Origin: Myxococcales bacterium
Lineage (GTDB): Bacteria; Myxococcota_A; Bradymonadia; Bradymonadales; Bradymonadaceae
Direction: 5' to 3'
Length of the DNA: 37,350 nucleotides
Assembly: GCA_007119595.1 (NCBI GenBank)
Contig: SKPJ01000031.1
Coordinates: 1 to 37,350, forward strand
The translations under genes and the position numbers were made by a program. How positions within the stretch are numbered: the stretch's first letter is position 1; every line of letters begins with the position of its first letter. The notes under the pieces were generated by a model. It made no database searches, had not been told where the DNA came from, and saw nothing but the letters and a program-made list of their open reading frames with translations. Shown one piece after another: positions 19,276 through 29,285 of this stretch.

Positions 19276-19784
19276 AACGAGTCATTTACATGGTAGCCGG
19301 CGGGATGGCGACAGTCGTGGTGGTGGCCATGATCGTCACGGCCTGGACGTGGCCCATTCTCAACGAGGTGGAGACCGGTGCAACTCCGGAGTATCCCGAA
19401 CTTCAGCCGCATTATTACTCCACGGAGCCGGCGCGAATTCACGAAGAGGCCAAGGCGGCGGTGGAAGAACTGCAGCGCTGGGAGGTGGTCGACGCCGATC
19501 CAGCGTCGCTGCGTGTCGATGCCGAGCGCACCACGCGGCTGGGGTTCGTCGATGATATCACGATTCGCGCAGAGCCGGTGACGGAGTTTGTCTCCCGGGT
19601 TCACGTCCGCAGTGCCTCCCGGGTGGGACAGGCCGATCTGGGGCAAAATGCGCGCAATATCAACGAGTTTTTCGATGAACTCCAACAGCGATTGGGGGCC
19701 GTTCAATTCGATCCCGCCCAAGCAGATGTCGAGGATGACGAAGCGCAACCAGACTCCTCGGAGGACGTGACGGGGGAGGGTTGA
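19272..19784 (+). CDS. DUF1499-like membrane-anchored protein
   Basis: N-terminal TM; RTTRLGFVDDITIRAEP...SRVHVRSASRVGQADLGQNARNINEFFDEL, a DUF1499 signature. Confidence 0.8.
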   Translation: MKRVIYMVAGGMATVVVVAMIVTAWTWPILNEVETGATPEYPELQPHYYSTEPARIHEEAKAAVEELQRWEVVDADPASLRVDAERTTRLGFVDDITIRAEPVTEFVSRVHVRSASRVGQADLGQNARNINEFFDELQQRLGAVQFDPAQADVEDDEAQPDSSEDVTGEG

Positions 19785-19999
19785 CCGATCTCGGAGGAAG
19801 ATTGCTCCAATGGGAGCCATCTTTATCACACCCGTTGAAATGCACGGGATTCCAAGATTTGGTGTCGGGTACACACACGATAGGCTGGCGGGGCGTTTTT
19901 GGAAAAAAAGTTGCCTTTTCCCCGTTTTGGCACGAAATTTGAAGTTACCTGGGGTGGAAGCGATGTACTACTGGACTGTGGTCCAACCCGAAGTGTCCC

Positions 20000-20446
20000 A
20001 TGGATGAGGCGCAAACATACGAGACGCAAAAGGTGCTCGGCCGGCACTGGATGGCCGCTCTGTGGGCGGCTGTGGCCATTTCTGGATTTCCCGCCCTGGC
20101 GATGGCGGATGCCGAGGGCGGCTCGCCCTCGGTGGCCATGTATACCGCGACGGCGATTGGTTCGGTGGTCGTCGTGGCCCTCGTACTGACGGCGGGCCTC
20201 AAAATCGCCCATGGTCTGAGGTTCATCGGAGGTGAGAGGCAGGTGCGCCTAGAGCGCCAACTCCGTGTCGGATTCGGGGCCACCTTTTTGCTCGCCGCAG
20301 TGACTCCCTACGTGGCCATCAACTACTCGATGGCCATTTTTATCCCTTTCATAATCGGCGCTGGACTGATCATCGGCTTGTGGATCTGGGCCACTTCCCA
20401 CCACGGCGATTTGGATTCCGGAATGCCCACATCGACTCGGACCTGA
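20000..20446 (+). CDS. Small hypothetical membrane protein
   Basis: Several hydrophobic segments; coherent ORF; start uncertain. Confidence 0.5.
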   Translation: MDEAQTYETQKVLGRHWMAALWAAVAISGFPALAMADAEGGSPSVAMYTATAIGSVVVVALVLTAGLKIAHGLRFIGGERQVRLERQLRVGFGATFLLAAVTPYVAINYSMAIFIPFIIGAGLIIGLWIWATSHHGDLDSGMPTSTRT

Positions 20447-20539
20447 TCTCCAATCTCCAGGGTGACCCGTGATATACTGGGTTTCTGGTTTCTCGGTGAT
20501 TCCTTTCGGCAACTCGCTATCCCTAGTCGCACGGAATCA

Positions 20540-20565
20540 GAGCGGTCGTTATGGTTTGACCGCTC
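20540..20565. other. Perfect 8-bp stem hairpin in intergenic DNA (terminator lacking a T-run, or 5' leader structure)
   Basis: GAGCGGTC-gttatggttt-GACCGCTC. Confidence 0.6.
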
Positions 20566-20617
20566 AAAAGTGAATCCGTATCGTGGGCCCGTTCTTACCT
20601 TTCGTGGAACATGGCTC

Positions 20618-22195
20618 ATGACGCGAGCAGCGACGATGCATAGAAATTGGGGATGGATGGTCGGTCTGATGGCTACGTTGGTGGTGACCATGGCCGGTTG
20701 TCCCTCCTGTGAGCGGTCCGGTGAGGATGCAGACGCATTCGTGGTTCTGATGGATGCGTCGCCGGCGGGGCTGGATCCGCGATTTGCCACCACCGATGCC
20801 AGCGCCAAACTGGTGGCGCTGCTGCACGAGGGATTGATCTCCATGGATACCCCGGACGCCACGATGGAGTATCGATTGGCTACCAACATCGAGCAGACCA
20901 GTGAGACACGCTACGAAATCGAGATGCGAGACGACGCTTTATTTCACGACGGGACCCCGGTGACGGCCCGCGATGTGGAATATACCTATATGCAGTTGGG
21001 CGAAGTATCGTCCCCCTTTGCCGGGACGAGCGAGCGCATTGAGGAATTCGATGTCGTCGACGACCATCGAATTGTCATCACTCTCAAAGAACCCCATGCC
21101 CCATTTGAGATGGATCTGGGGATGGGAATTTTGCCGCGCCATATCTGTGAGGGGCACGACACCTGTCCGGGAGACCCAGTGGGTGCCGGGCCATTTCAAT
21201 ACAGAGATCGCCAGGGAGGGCTTCAGGTGGAGTTCGAGCGCTTTGAAGACCATTTTGACGGCAGCCCGTCGATCGAGCGGCTCGTCTTTCGAGTCATTCG
21301 CGACGATAATGCGCGGGTATTGGCATTGTTGGGAAATACGGCCGATCTCGTGCAAAATGCGGTGTCTCCGCTGATGATGCCCGTCGTGGAAGATGCCGAT
21401 GGACTCCAGATTCAGACCGCTCCTTCCTTTCGCTATACCTATCTGGGGTTCAATCTAGAGCACCCCATCCTCGGCGACGAGAAGGTGCGCCGGGCCATCG
21501 CTCACGCCATCAATCGCGAGGAGATCATCGAGTATAAATTCGGTGGGGCGGCGCGGGCGTCGACGGGACTTTTTGTCCCCGAACATTGGGTCTATGAGGG
21601 CGATGTCGATGTCTATGAATACGATCCCGATCGAGCTCGGCAGTTGTTGGACGAGGCCGGATGGACCAGAGACGGCGACGAATATCGCTTCGAATTGGAA
21701 TTCAAAGTCTCGGCGAATAATTTTCGCCGATCTCTGGCGCAGTTGATCGGTCAGCAGCTCGGTGAGGTGGGAATCTACGTCCGTGTTCGGGCCTATGAGT
21801 GGGGGACGTTTTTCGACGATATACGAAGTCGGAATTTCGAAGTCACCACCTTGCAGTGGCCGTCGGTACTGGAGCCGAATTTGTTGCGCTGGATTTTTCA
21901 CTCCGACAATGTGCCCACCGCTGATGCCCGGGCCGCCGGGGCCAATCGGGGGGCTTATAAAAATGAGCGCGTCGATGAATTGCTCGACAAGGGACAGCGC
22001 GAGACGGATCGGGAGAAGCGAAAAAAGATCTACTCCGAAATTCAGCAGATTCTCGCCCGGGAATTGCCCTATATTTCCCTGTGGCATGAGGATAACGTCG
22101 CCGTGTTGCGCGAGGGCACCGAGGGGTATTATACCACTCCCAACGCCCGTTATGACGCGCTTCGCACCGTGGTGCCCGCTCCCCGACCGGAATGA
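20618..22195 (+). CDS. ABC transporter family-5 (peptide/oligopeptide) substrate-binding lipoprotein
   Basis: Lipobox MATLVVTMAGC; LDPRFATTDASAKLVALLHEGLISMD; FRYTYLGFNLEHPILGDEKVRRAIAHAINREEII; ATG 20618 preferred over 20462. Confidence 0.92.
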   Translation: MTRAATMHRNWGWMVGLMATLVVTMAGCPSCERSGEDADAFVVLMDASPAGLDPRFATTDASAKLVALLHEGLISMDTPDATMEYRLATNIEQTSETRYEIEMRDDALFHDGTPVTARDVEYTYMQLGEVSSPFAGTSERIEEFDVVDDHRIVITLKEPHAPFEMDLGMGILPRHICEGHDTCPGDPVGAGPFQYRDRQGGLQVEFERFEDHFDGSPSIERLVFRVIRDDNARVLALLGNTADLVQNAVSPLMMPVVEDADGLQIQTAPSFRYTYLGFNLEHPILGDEKVRRAIAHAINREEIIEYKFGGAARASTGLFVPEHWVYEGDVDVYEYDPDRARQLLDEAGWTRDGDEYRFELEFKVSANNFRRSLAQLIGQQLGEVGIYVRVRAYEWGTFFDDIRSRNFEVTTLQWPSVLEPNLLRWIFHSDNVPTADARAAGANRGAYKNERVDELLDKGQRETDREKRKKIYSEIQQILARELPYISLWHEDNVAVLREGTEGYYTTPNARYDALRTVVPAPRPE

Positions 22196-22207
22196 GTCAA
22201 CCATCCC

Positions 22208-22774
22208 ATGAGCGAATTGACTGACAGGGATTCTTCGTCGACGGGTCGAGATATCCTGGCCGTGGCGATCATCGCCATTACGGCATTGGTGTTGGGGGCC
22301 AACCTCTTCATGCTCATCGACGATGGCGCAACGGGCTCGTTGGAGGGAGACGTGGCGCCGAGTTTCGAGCTCGAGGTTCTCGGCAGCGATAAAATGATGT
22401 CGGTTGAGAAATATCGCGGCCAGGTAATCGTTATCGACTTCTGGGCGACCTGGTGTCCGCCGTGTCGCGAGCAGATGCCGGTTCTGGAGAAGGTGGCTAC
22501 CGATCCGGAGCTCGATGGTGAGGTCGTGGTTCTGTCGGTCAATACGGATCCTGAGACCGACGATCGAAGACAGCGCGTAGAGGCGTTTTTGCGAGAAGAA
22601 GAACTGACGTTGCCGACGGTTATCGATACCGGTGAGATGCGCGCTGCGTATCGGGTTACGACGATTCCCACGCTGGTGGTGGTAACGCCTTCCGGCGAGA
22701 TCAGTCACGTCAGCGAGGGCCTTCATGACGAAGAGACATTGCGTAACCTCATCGCCCGGGCTGGTGGGAAGTAA
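22208..22774 (+). CDS. TlpA/ResA-like membrane-anchored thioredoxin-fold protein
   Basis: N-terminal TM; VIDFWATWCPPCREQMPVLEKV; cis-Pro TTIPTLVVVTPSG. Confidence 0.93.
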   Translation: MSELTDRDSSSTGRDILAVAIIAITALVLGANLFMLIDDGATGSLEGDVAPSFELEVLGSDKMMSVEKYRGQVIVIDFWATWCPPCREQMPVLEKVATDPELDGEVVVLSVNTDPETDDRRQRVEAFLREEELTLPTVIDTGEMRAAYRVTTIPTLVVVTPSGEISHVSEGLHDEETLRNLIARAGGK

Positions 22775-22925
22775 TCCACCCGGGCTGCTGAGGGCAGTTG
22801 ACACAGGACTTTCGAGCACGCACAAAGAGCGAATATGACGCGATCATGCTGGCTTGGCTCGAGATCTGTTGTGGGCTAGACTGGTTGCTATTCTCAGCAA
22901 GGTTCCTACCCGTGGAGTCCAGGAA

Positions 22926-24851
22926 ATGGGTGAACAAGAGGTGAAGGGGATGGTCGGTGGCGAAGAACTTCGTCACTTTATGCGCCATCTATTGCGAGAT
23001 CTCCACGCGTTGGAGCGAATGCTCGACGAGGGAATGATCGAATCCGACATTCGGCGTATCGGCGCGGAGCAGGAACTGTTTTTGTTGGACAGCAGTTATC
23101 GGCCGGCGCCGTTGGCGTTGAAGATGCTGGACCGAATCGACGATGAGCGGTTCACCACGGAGTTGGCGATCTTCAATCTGGAGTTCAATCTCGATCCGCT
23201 GGTCTACGGCGGTGATTGTTTGGGCCAGATGGAGCAGTCGATCAACGAGCTGACCAGGATGGCCCGGGAAGCGGCGGCCGCCGAAGATGGGCACGTGATG
23301 CTCACCGGGATCTTGCCGACCTTGCAAAAATCCGATCTGGCCATGGAGAGCATGACGCCGATGCCTCGCTACCGGGCACTCAACGACGCCCTCAGCCGAT
23401 TGCGGGGAAGTGATTACGAATTTTATATCAAGGGAGCCGACGAGTTTATCGTCAAGCACGATTCGGTGATGTTGGAAGCCTGTAATACGTCGTTTCAGGT
23501 CCATTTTCAGGCCGGACCGGATGAATTTGCCGATCTGTACAACGTAGCCCAGGCGGTGGCCGGCCCCATGGTGGCCGTGGCCTGCAACAGCCCGCTGTTA
23601 TTCGGTAAGCGTTTGTGGCATGAAACGCGGATTGCTCTGCTGGAGCAGTCCATCGATACCCGCCCAACGCGCCATCACCTGCGCGAGAATAACCCCCGGG
23701 TTACCTTTGGGAATGCCTGGCTCGATGAATCGGTGCTCGAGATTTTTCGCGAGGATATCGCCCGATTTCGACTCCTATTTGCCACCGAAATCGACGAAGA
23801 TCCCTTTGAGGTCATCGATGAAGGAGGCATTCCCAAGCTCAAGGCGTTGCGGCTGCACAACGGTACGATCTACCGCTGGAATCGCCCCTGCTACGGAATT
23901 CTGGACGGTAAACCGCATCTGCGCATTGAAAATCGAGTCTTGCCGGCCGGTCCGACGCCGGCCGACGAGGTGGCGAACGCGGCGTTCTGGTTTGGCTTGA
24001 TGGCGGGAACGGCGAGAAGCTATCCAGATATTCGGGGGAGAATGGAGTTCGATGAGGCCAAAAATAACTTCTTTGCCGCCGCCCGCCATGGTCTCGACGC
24101 CCCGATGACCTGGGCTGACGGCGATAGCGGGACGGCTCGGGAATTGATCTCATCGAAGCTATTGCCTCTGGCTCGCGAAGGGCTTGAATCGGGGGAGATC
24201 GATCAGGGCGATATCGATCGCTATTTGGCGATTATTGAAGAACGCGTCGAACACCGGCGCACGGGTTCGATCTGGCTGTTGGAGTCCTTCAACGAACTCA
24301 GCGACAGTTTGCCGGTCAGTGAAAAGTTGAGCGCCCTGACTTCGGCGGCCGTCAAACGCCAGACCAGTGGTGAGCCGGTTCACCAGTGGAGCGCAGCGAC
24401 TGCCGAAGAACGAACCAGTTGGCGCGATAATTACCTGCGCGTCGAGCAATATATGACCACCGACCTGATCACGGTCAACGAGGACGAGTTGATCGACCTG
24501 GTCGCCAGCGTCATGGATTGGCAGCACCTTCGCCATGTGCCGGTGGAGGACAATGAACACCGGTTGGTGGGGCTCGTAACGCGGCGCACGATGATGCGCA
24601 TGCTCGCCGGTGGAAAATTTCGCGAAGACGAGCCGGTTCCGGTCTCCTCGATCATGCAGGAAGAGGTGGTCACCGTGACACCGGAAACCCGTAGCCTCGA
24701 TGCTATCAAACTGATGCGGGAGGAGCAGATCTCCTGTTTGCCCGTCGTTCAGGATGAGCGGTTGGTGGGGATCATTACGGATCGCGATTTTATGGAGATC
24801 GCCCGCGACCTGCTCGAGGAGCGACTCCGCGGCGGTTCCGACGAGGAATAG
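22926..24851 (+). CDS. Glutamate-cysteine ligase (GCS2)-like protein fused to a C-terminal CBS-domain pair
   Basis: IGAEQELFLLD, TELAIFNLEFNLDPLVYGGDC and LRIENRVLPAGPTPADEVANAAFW of the carboxylate-amine ligase type; CBS pair YMTTDLITVNEDELIDLVASVMDWQHLRHVPV...IMQEEVVTVTPETRSLDAIKLMREEQISCLPVV..GIITDRDF; ATG 22926 preferred over TTG 22854. Confidence 0.85.
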   Translation: MGEQEVKGMVGGEELRHFMRHLLRDLHALERMLDEGMIESDIRRIGAEQELFLLDSSYRPAPLALKMLDRIDDERFTTELAIFNLEFNLDPLVYGGDCLGQMEQSINELTRMAREAAAAEDGHVMLTGILPTLQKSDLAMESMTPMPRYRALNDALSRLRGSDYEFYIKGADEFIVKHDSVMLEACNTSFQVHFQAGPDEFADLYNVAQAVAGPMVAVACNSPLLFGKRLWHETRIALLEQSIDTRPTRHHLRENNPRVTFGNAWLDESVLEIFREDIARFRLLFATEIDEDPFEVIDEGGIPKLKALRLHNGTIYRWNRPCYGILDGKPHLRIENRVLPAGPTPADEVANAAFWFGLMAGTARSYPDIRGRMEFDEAKNNFFAAARHGLDAPMTWADGDSGTARELISSKLLPLAREGLESGEIDQGDIDRYLAIIEERVEHRRTGSIWLLESFNELSDSLPVSEKLSALTSAAVKRQTSGEPVHQWSAATAEERTSWRDNYLRVEQYMTTDLITVNEDELIDLVASVMDWQHLRHVPVEDNEHRLVGLVTRRTMMRMLAGGKFREDEPVPVSSIMQEEVVTVTPETRSLDAIKLMREEQISCLPVVQDERLVGIITDRDFMEIARDLLEERLRGGSDEE

Positions 24852-24873
24852 GACTCAGTGAAAGGGGGAGCGC

Positions 24874-27800
24874 TCAGACCGTTGGGCTATCGTCGCTCGT
24901 CAGAGCGCCTCGCAGATCTTCGAATATCATAAATGTACAGGGGACGAAGAAGAGGCAGATGATGGTGCCGAAGACGATTCCAAAGCCCAGACTGATCGCC
25001 ATCGGGACCAGAAATTCGGCCTGTACATTGCTCTCCACGATCATGGGAGTCAATGCGATGAAGGTGGTGGCAGCGGTCAAGATGATGGGACGGAACCGGC
25101 GACAGGAGCCGGCGATGATCGCCTCTGAGGCCGACAGTCCGCGCTGAAGATAATGATTACTGGTCGCCAGAAGGATCAACGACGCATTTACCACGATGCC
25201 CGACAAAGCGATCATGCCCATGACACTCATAAAACTGAGATTGTATCCCATGATGAGATGGCCGAATACGGCTCCGATGCATCCGAAGGGGATCACCACC
25301 ATGACCACGATCGGTTGCAAATAAGAGCGAAAGGCAAACGCCAGCAGCACGTACATCGCAAAGAGGGCGAGCATCAAGGCGCCGAGAATCTGTGACAGCG
25401 CTTCTTCTTGTTCTTGTTGCTCGCCGCTGAGTGACCAATCGAGACCGGGATAATCCTGCTCGAGTTGGGGCAATGGGCCGGCTCGCAATGTCGCCATCAC
25501 CTCGTTGCCAGAGGTCACTCCATCCTCGACGGTGGCCGAAATATTGACGATTCGTCGACCATCCTGGCGGCGGATGGACACCGGTCCCCGTCCCCGCTTG
25601 ATGGTCGCTGCTTGCGAAAGTGGCAGTTCCCCGCCGTTGGCCGTACTCAAAATCATGCGCTCCAACGCGTGCTCCGATTGGCGCTCGGCAAGCGGCCTTC
25701 GCACGTATACCCGAAGGCTATCCCGGCCCCGCTGCATGCGCAGGGCCTCGACGCCGAAAAATGCCGCCCGCAATTGCCGTCCCAGGGCAGCCTCGGTGAC
25801 GCCCAGATTACGTGCTTCGGAGCGCAGCTTCAGGTCCAGTTGTTCTTTGCCGGCGCTGACCCCGTTGTCGATGTCGCTGACACCCTCGAGTTCGCTCAAT
25901 ATTTGCGCCAGCTCGTTGGCGGCTGGTTCCAATACTGCGGGGTCGGAGTGGTGGAGATCGAGGCTGATGGGTTCGCCGGTATCAAGACCCGATGAAAAGT
26001 CCAAGACCAGCGCTTCGACGCCGGCGACATCACCGATGTTTTCTCGCCATCGCTCCGTGAATTCACGGGTCGTAAAATCGCGTTCTGCGGCATTGACGAG
26101 ATGGATGGACTGCCGCGCCAGATGACTCCGTGCTCCCGGTGAACTTCCCGTGGGGCCGCGACCGGAAACCCCACGGCCGTGTTCGGTGAGTATGCCGCGG
26201 TGGACGGTCTCTTTCTGGCCCATCTCATCCAGCGTTTCATAGCCCGCCTCCAGGACTCGGTCGGCCACCAAATGGGTCAACTCTGCATCGCTTCCAAAGG
26301 GCATTCGGATGTTAACGGAGGCTACATCGCCTTCAACGGGGGGAAAGAAGGTAAACGCCATACGACCGCTAAAGACGAGCGCCGAGATGATGATGAGCAC
26401 TGCGAGCCCACAGGCCATCGTGAAATAGCGAAAGGAGATGGCGTTGAGCAGGGCCGGGCGATAGTGGCGATCGATAAAGGTGCCGAGGGCCTTGCCAAAG
26501 CGCTTTTGAAATTGCATCACCGTCGCCAAAAATCCGGTCCATTTCGTCGGGCGCGATCGCGCAAGGTGGGCCGGCAAGATAACCAGTGCTTCCACCAACG
26601 AGACCACCAATACAAGAACGACGACCACCGGAAGGGTGGCGAAGAGATTCCCCGTCGTACCCGGGATCGCCAACAGAGGCAAAAAGACGGTGGTGGTGGT
26701 CAAAAGGGAGATACCAAGTGGGCCTGCGACCTCGCGGACGCCAGCGATGGAGGCAGCCACCGGGTCGAGCCCTTCCTCGCGATGGGTGTAGATCGCTTCA
26801 CCGACGACGATGGCGTAGTCGACGACGATTCCCAGGGTCAATATGAAGGCGAAGAGGCTGATCATATTGAATGAGACCCCGAATAGGGGCATGAAGATCA
26901 GCGATCCCAAAATGGCGATTGGGATTCCCAGTGTGACCCAGAAGGCGAGTTTGATGTTCAGGAAAAGCCCGAGGACGATAAGGACCAATAGCAATCCCAG
27001 ATAGGCATTTTTGAGCAGCAAGCTGATGCGCTCGGCAAACTCCTCGGAGTCGTCCTCCCATACTGCGAATTCGACTCCCGGTGGCAGCGAATCCTCGTTT
27101 TCCTCGATGTAGCGGTGGGCTGCGTTGGAGACGTCCAGCGGACTCTGGTCGCCGACTCGGGAGATGATCAAACGGGCGGCTTGGCGTCCGTCGTAGTAGG
27201 TGATGCGATTGAGCTCCCGAAAGCCGTCTCGCACATCGGCGATTTCGCCAATCCGGAGGGTGGAGCCATCGGAGTCGGCGATGACGACGATATCCTCGAA
27301 TTCTCGCACATGTTCTTTGCGCTCGTCGGTGCGCAGCAAGATCTCGCCGCCCGGGGTTCGCAGGCCTCCGCCCGGCATTTCGACGGCGGCATCGCCGATG
27401 GCGTCCGCGATCTCGTCGATCGTCAAATCGTGGGCTCGCAGGGTGGCCTCCGAGACCTCGACGGCCATCTCGGGCGGGCGCATGCCAGACAGCGAGATGC
27501 GCGTGATCTCGGGCTCATTCAACAGACCCTCCCGGGTCTGGGCGGCCAGCTCTCGAAGGGTATGCTCGTCGGTATCGCCGTGAACGATGACCGTCAGTAC
27601 CTGGGTGCGGGCGGTGCGCAGGCTGACCGACGGAGGATCGACTCCGTCGGGAAAGGTGCTGATTCCGTCGACGGCGACCTGAATTTCGCTCATCACCATT
27701 TCTTCGTTGGCTCCGGCCACCAACTCCACGGTTACTCGACCGCCTCCCTCGCGAGCCAGGGAGTGGATATTATCGATGCCCGGGATGTTTTGAACGGCGT

Positions 27801-28059
27801 CTTCGACGGGTCGGATCATCGCTTCTTCGACGTCCTCCGGTGTGGAACCGGAGTAACTGACGTTGATCCGAATTTCGTGGAGGCGATAGTCGGGAAAGAC
27901 CTTTTGGTGGATCTCCTGGGTCATGACCAGGCCACCGACCAAGAAGATCAGCATCAACAGGTTGGCGGCCACAGGATGCTTGGCCATATAGGCCAGCGGT
28001 CCGTTGGCGAATCCGGGATCCTCGGCAGGTGGAGGACTATCGCCGGTCCCTCGTATCAC
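24874..28059 (-). CDS. RND family efflux transporter permease (AcrB/MdtB-like)
   Basis: 1061 aa; HPVAANLLMLIFLVGGL, VFPDY, GSTPEDVEEAMIRPVEDAV; two repeated TM blocks with LGIVVDYAIVVGEAIY and ALSGIVVNASLILL. Confidence 0.95.
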   Translation of the reverse strand: MIRGTGDSPPPAEDPGFANGPLAYMAKHPVAANLLMLIFLVGGLVMTQEIHQKVFPDYRLHEIRINVSYSGSTPEDVEEAMIRPVEDAVQNIPGIDNIHSLAREGGGRVTVELVAGANEEMVMSEIQVAVDGISTFPDGVDPPSVSLRTARTQVLTVIVHGDTDEHTLRELAAQTREGLLNEPEITRISLSGMRPPEMAVEVSEATLRAHDLTIDEIADAIGDAAVEMPGGGLRTPGGEILLRTDERKEHVREFEDIVVIADSDGSTLRIGEIADVRDGFRELNRITYYDGRQAARLIISRVGDQSPLDVSNAAHRYIEENEDSLPPGVEFAVWEDDSEEFAERISLLLKNAYLGLLLVLIVLGLFLNIKLAFWVTLGIPIAILGSLIFMPLFGVSFNMISLFAFILTLGIVVDYAIVVGEAIYTHREEGLDPVAASIAGVREVAGPLGISLLTTTTVFLPLLAIPGTTGNLFATLPVVVVLVLVVSLVEALVILPAHLARSRPTKWTGFLATVMQFQKRFGKALGTFIDRHYRPALLNAISFRYFTMACGLAVLIIISALVFSGRMAFTFFPPVEGDVASVNIRMPFGSDAELTHLVADRVLEAGYETLDEMGQKETVHRGILTEHGRGVSGRGPTGSSPGARSHLARQSIHLVNAAERDFTTREFTERWRENIGDVAGVEALVLDFSSGLDTGEPISLDLHHSDPAVLEPAANELAQILSELEGVSDIDNGVSAGKEQLDLKLRSEARNLGVTEAALGRQLRAAFFGVEALRMQRGRDSLRVYVRRPLAERQSEHALERMILSTANGGELPLSQAATIKRGRGPVSIRRQDGRRIVNISATVEDGVTSGNEVMATLRAGPLPQLEQDYPGLDWSLSGEQQEQEEALSQILGALMLALFAMYVLLAFAFRSYLQPIVVMVVIPFGCIGAVFGHLIMGYNLSFMSVMGMIALSGIVVNASLILLATSNHYLQRGLSASEAIIAGSCRRFRPIILTAATTFIALTPMIVESNVQAEFLVPMAISLGFGIVFGTIICLFFVPCTFMIFEDLRGALTSDDSPTV

Positions 28060-29285
28060 GATGGATCCTCGACTTCGTCGGTATCGTCTTCACGCTCCAC
28101 CCGCAGGGGCATGCCCTCCACCGGGCTGGACAGCCCGCTGAGTATGAGCCGCTCGCCGTGGTTGAGATTTCGCTCCACCGCAACCGTCTCGGAATTGCGC
28201 CAGGCGATATCTACCTCTCGGATTTCCAACACATCATCGGAGTTCGCCACATGGACGCGGTTTCCGCCGTGAAGAGCGATGCGGGGGATCTTGATGACAT
28301 CGCGAGATCGCCTTCCCTCCAACTCCACAGAGACGAAGGAATTCAGTAGCAGCGGAGCCTGTCGCAGGGCCGGTGTATCCGGTTCGGCCTGTTCGCCTTC
28401 TTCACCCGAAAGGGAGAAGGGGTCCTCAATGCCAACGAGAATCCGGGCCATACTTCCCGAGGGATCGAGATCGCCGAGGAGCCGGATGATCTCGCCTTCG
28501 TGTTCTACTGAGTCTTGACCGGATTCGTGGCGCACAAGGGCGCGTGAACCCTGATCGCCGTCGCGGCCCGGGATCGCCAGTCGGCCCAAGGTCTCGAAGG
28601 GGACCGAAACCTGGACCCAGAATTCGTCGAGTGCGACCAACTTTGCCGCCGGACTCCGCGGTGAAATAAGCTCTCCGGGCTCGATACTCGCCTCCTGGAC
28701 GAGTGCCGCAAATGGGGCTCTTACGCGAGTGCGCTCCAGATTGAGTCGCGCTCGCTCCAGCTCGTGTTTGGCGCGGTCGATCTCGAGTTGCGCCTGCTCT
28801 TGTTGAGGTTTTCGAAGGGCCAGCGGCGGCGGTTCTTCGTCGTGGTTTCCGAAGTGTTCCCATTCCTGTTCGGCCACCACCTGATGGCCCTCTTCGATGG
28901 CCAGTTCTGCCTCTGCCAACTTGACCTGGTTTTCCGCTTGCTCCACCGAGATCTGGTAGTCTCGCGGATCGATTTCCAACAGAATTTCGTTTTGTTGGAC
29001 TACGCCTCCGTTGACGAGTCCGGGATGGCGTCGCAGGACGCGACCGGAGACCTCAGACTCCAGGGTGACTTGGCGGGCCGGTACCACGGTTCCCTGAGCT
29101 TCGATGCGGGGACTGGCCAGACGCCGTTCGACGTCCATGACGGTGACCAACTGCGCGCTTCGCTCGTGTTGAGTGGACTCCGTTTGGGCTCGATTCAAGA
29201 GCAGGCCGAAGCCGATCAAAACTCCGATCAAGACAATCCCCAGAGCGCCGATGGTGTTGAAGAAGCGCAACTCCGTACTCTTCAT
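28056..29285 (-). CDS. RND efflux periplasmic adaptor (MFP/HlyD-like)
   Basis: EAQGTVVPARQVTLESEVSGRVLRRHPGLVNGGVVQQNEILLEIDPRDYQ; VRAPFAALVQEASIEPGELI; 4-nt overlap with the downstream RND gene. Confidence 0.93.
   Translation of the reverse strand: MKSTELRFFNTIGALGIVLIGVLIGFGLLLNRAQTESTQHERSAQLVTVMDVERRLASPRIEAQGTVVPARQVTLESEVSGRVLRRHPGLVNGGVVQQNEILLEIDPRDYQISVEQAENQVKLAEAELAIEEGHQVVAEQEWEHFGNHDEEPPPLALRKPQQEQAQLEIDRAKHELERARLNLERTRVRAPFAALVQEASIEPGELISPRSPAAKLVALDEFWVQVSVPFETLGRLAIPGRDGDQGSRALVRHESGQDSVEHEGEIIRLLGDLDPSGSMARILVGIEDPFSLSGEEGEQAEPDTPALRQAPLLLNSFVSVELEGRRSRDVIKIPRIALHGGNRVHVANSDDVLEIREVDIAWRNSETVAVERNLNHGERLILSGLSSPVEGMPLRVEREDDTDEVEDPS

Noticed and set aside
19928-19942. Sigma54-like site tggcacgaaatttga
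   Set aside because: The essential GC of the -12 element is absent (TTGA instead of TTGC); likely chance
21455-22825. 456-aa minus-strand ORF
   Set aside because: Antisense to clear substrate-binding protein and thioredoxin genes; a high-GC shadow ORF
27115-28272. 385-aa plus-strand ORF opposite the RND gene
   Set aside because: Shadow ORF; the minus strand encodes an unambiguous RND transporter
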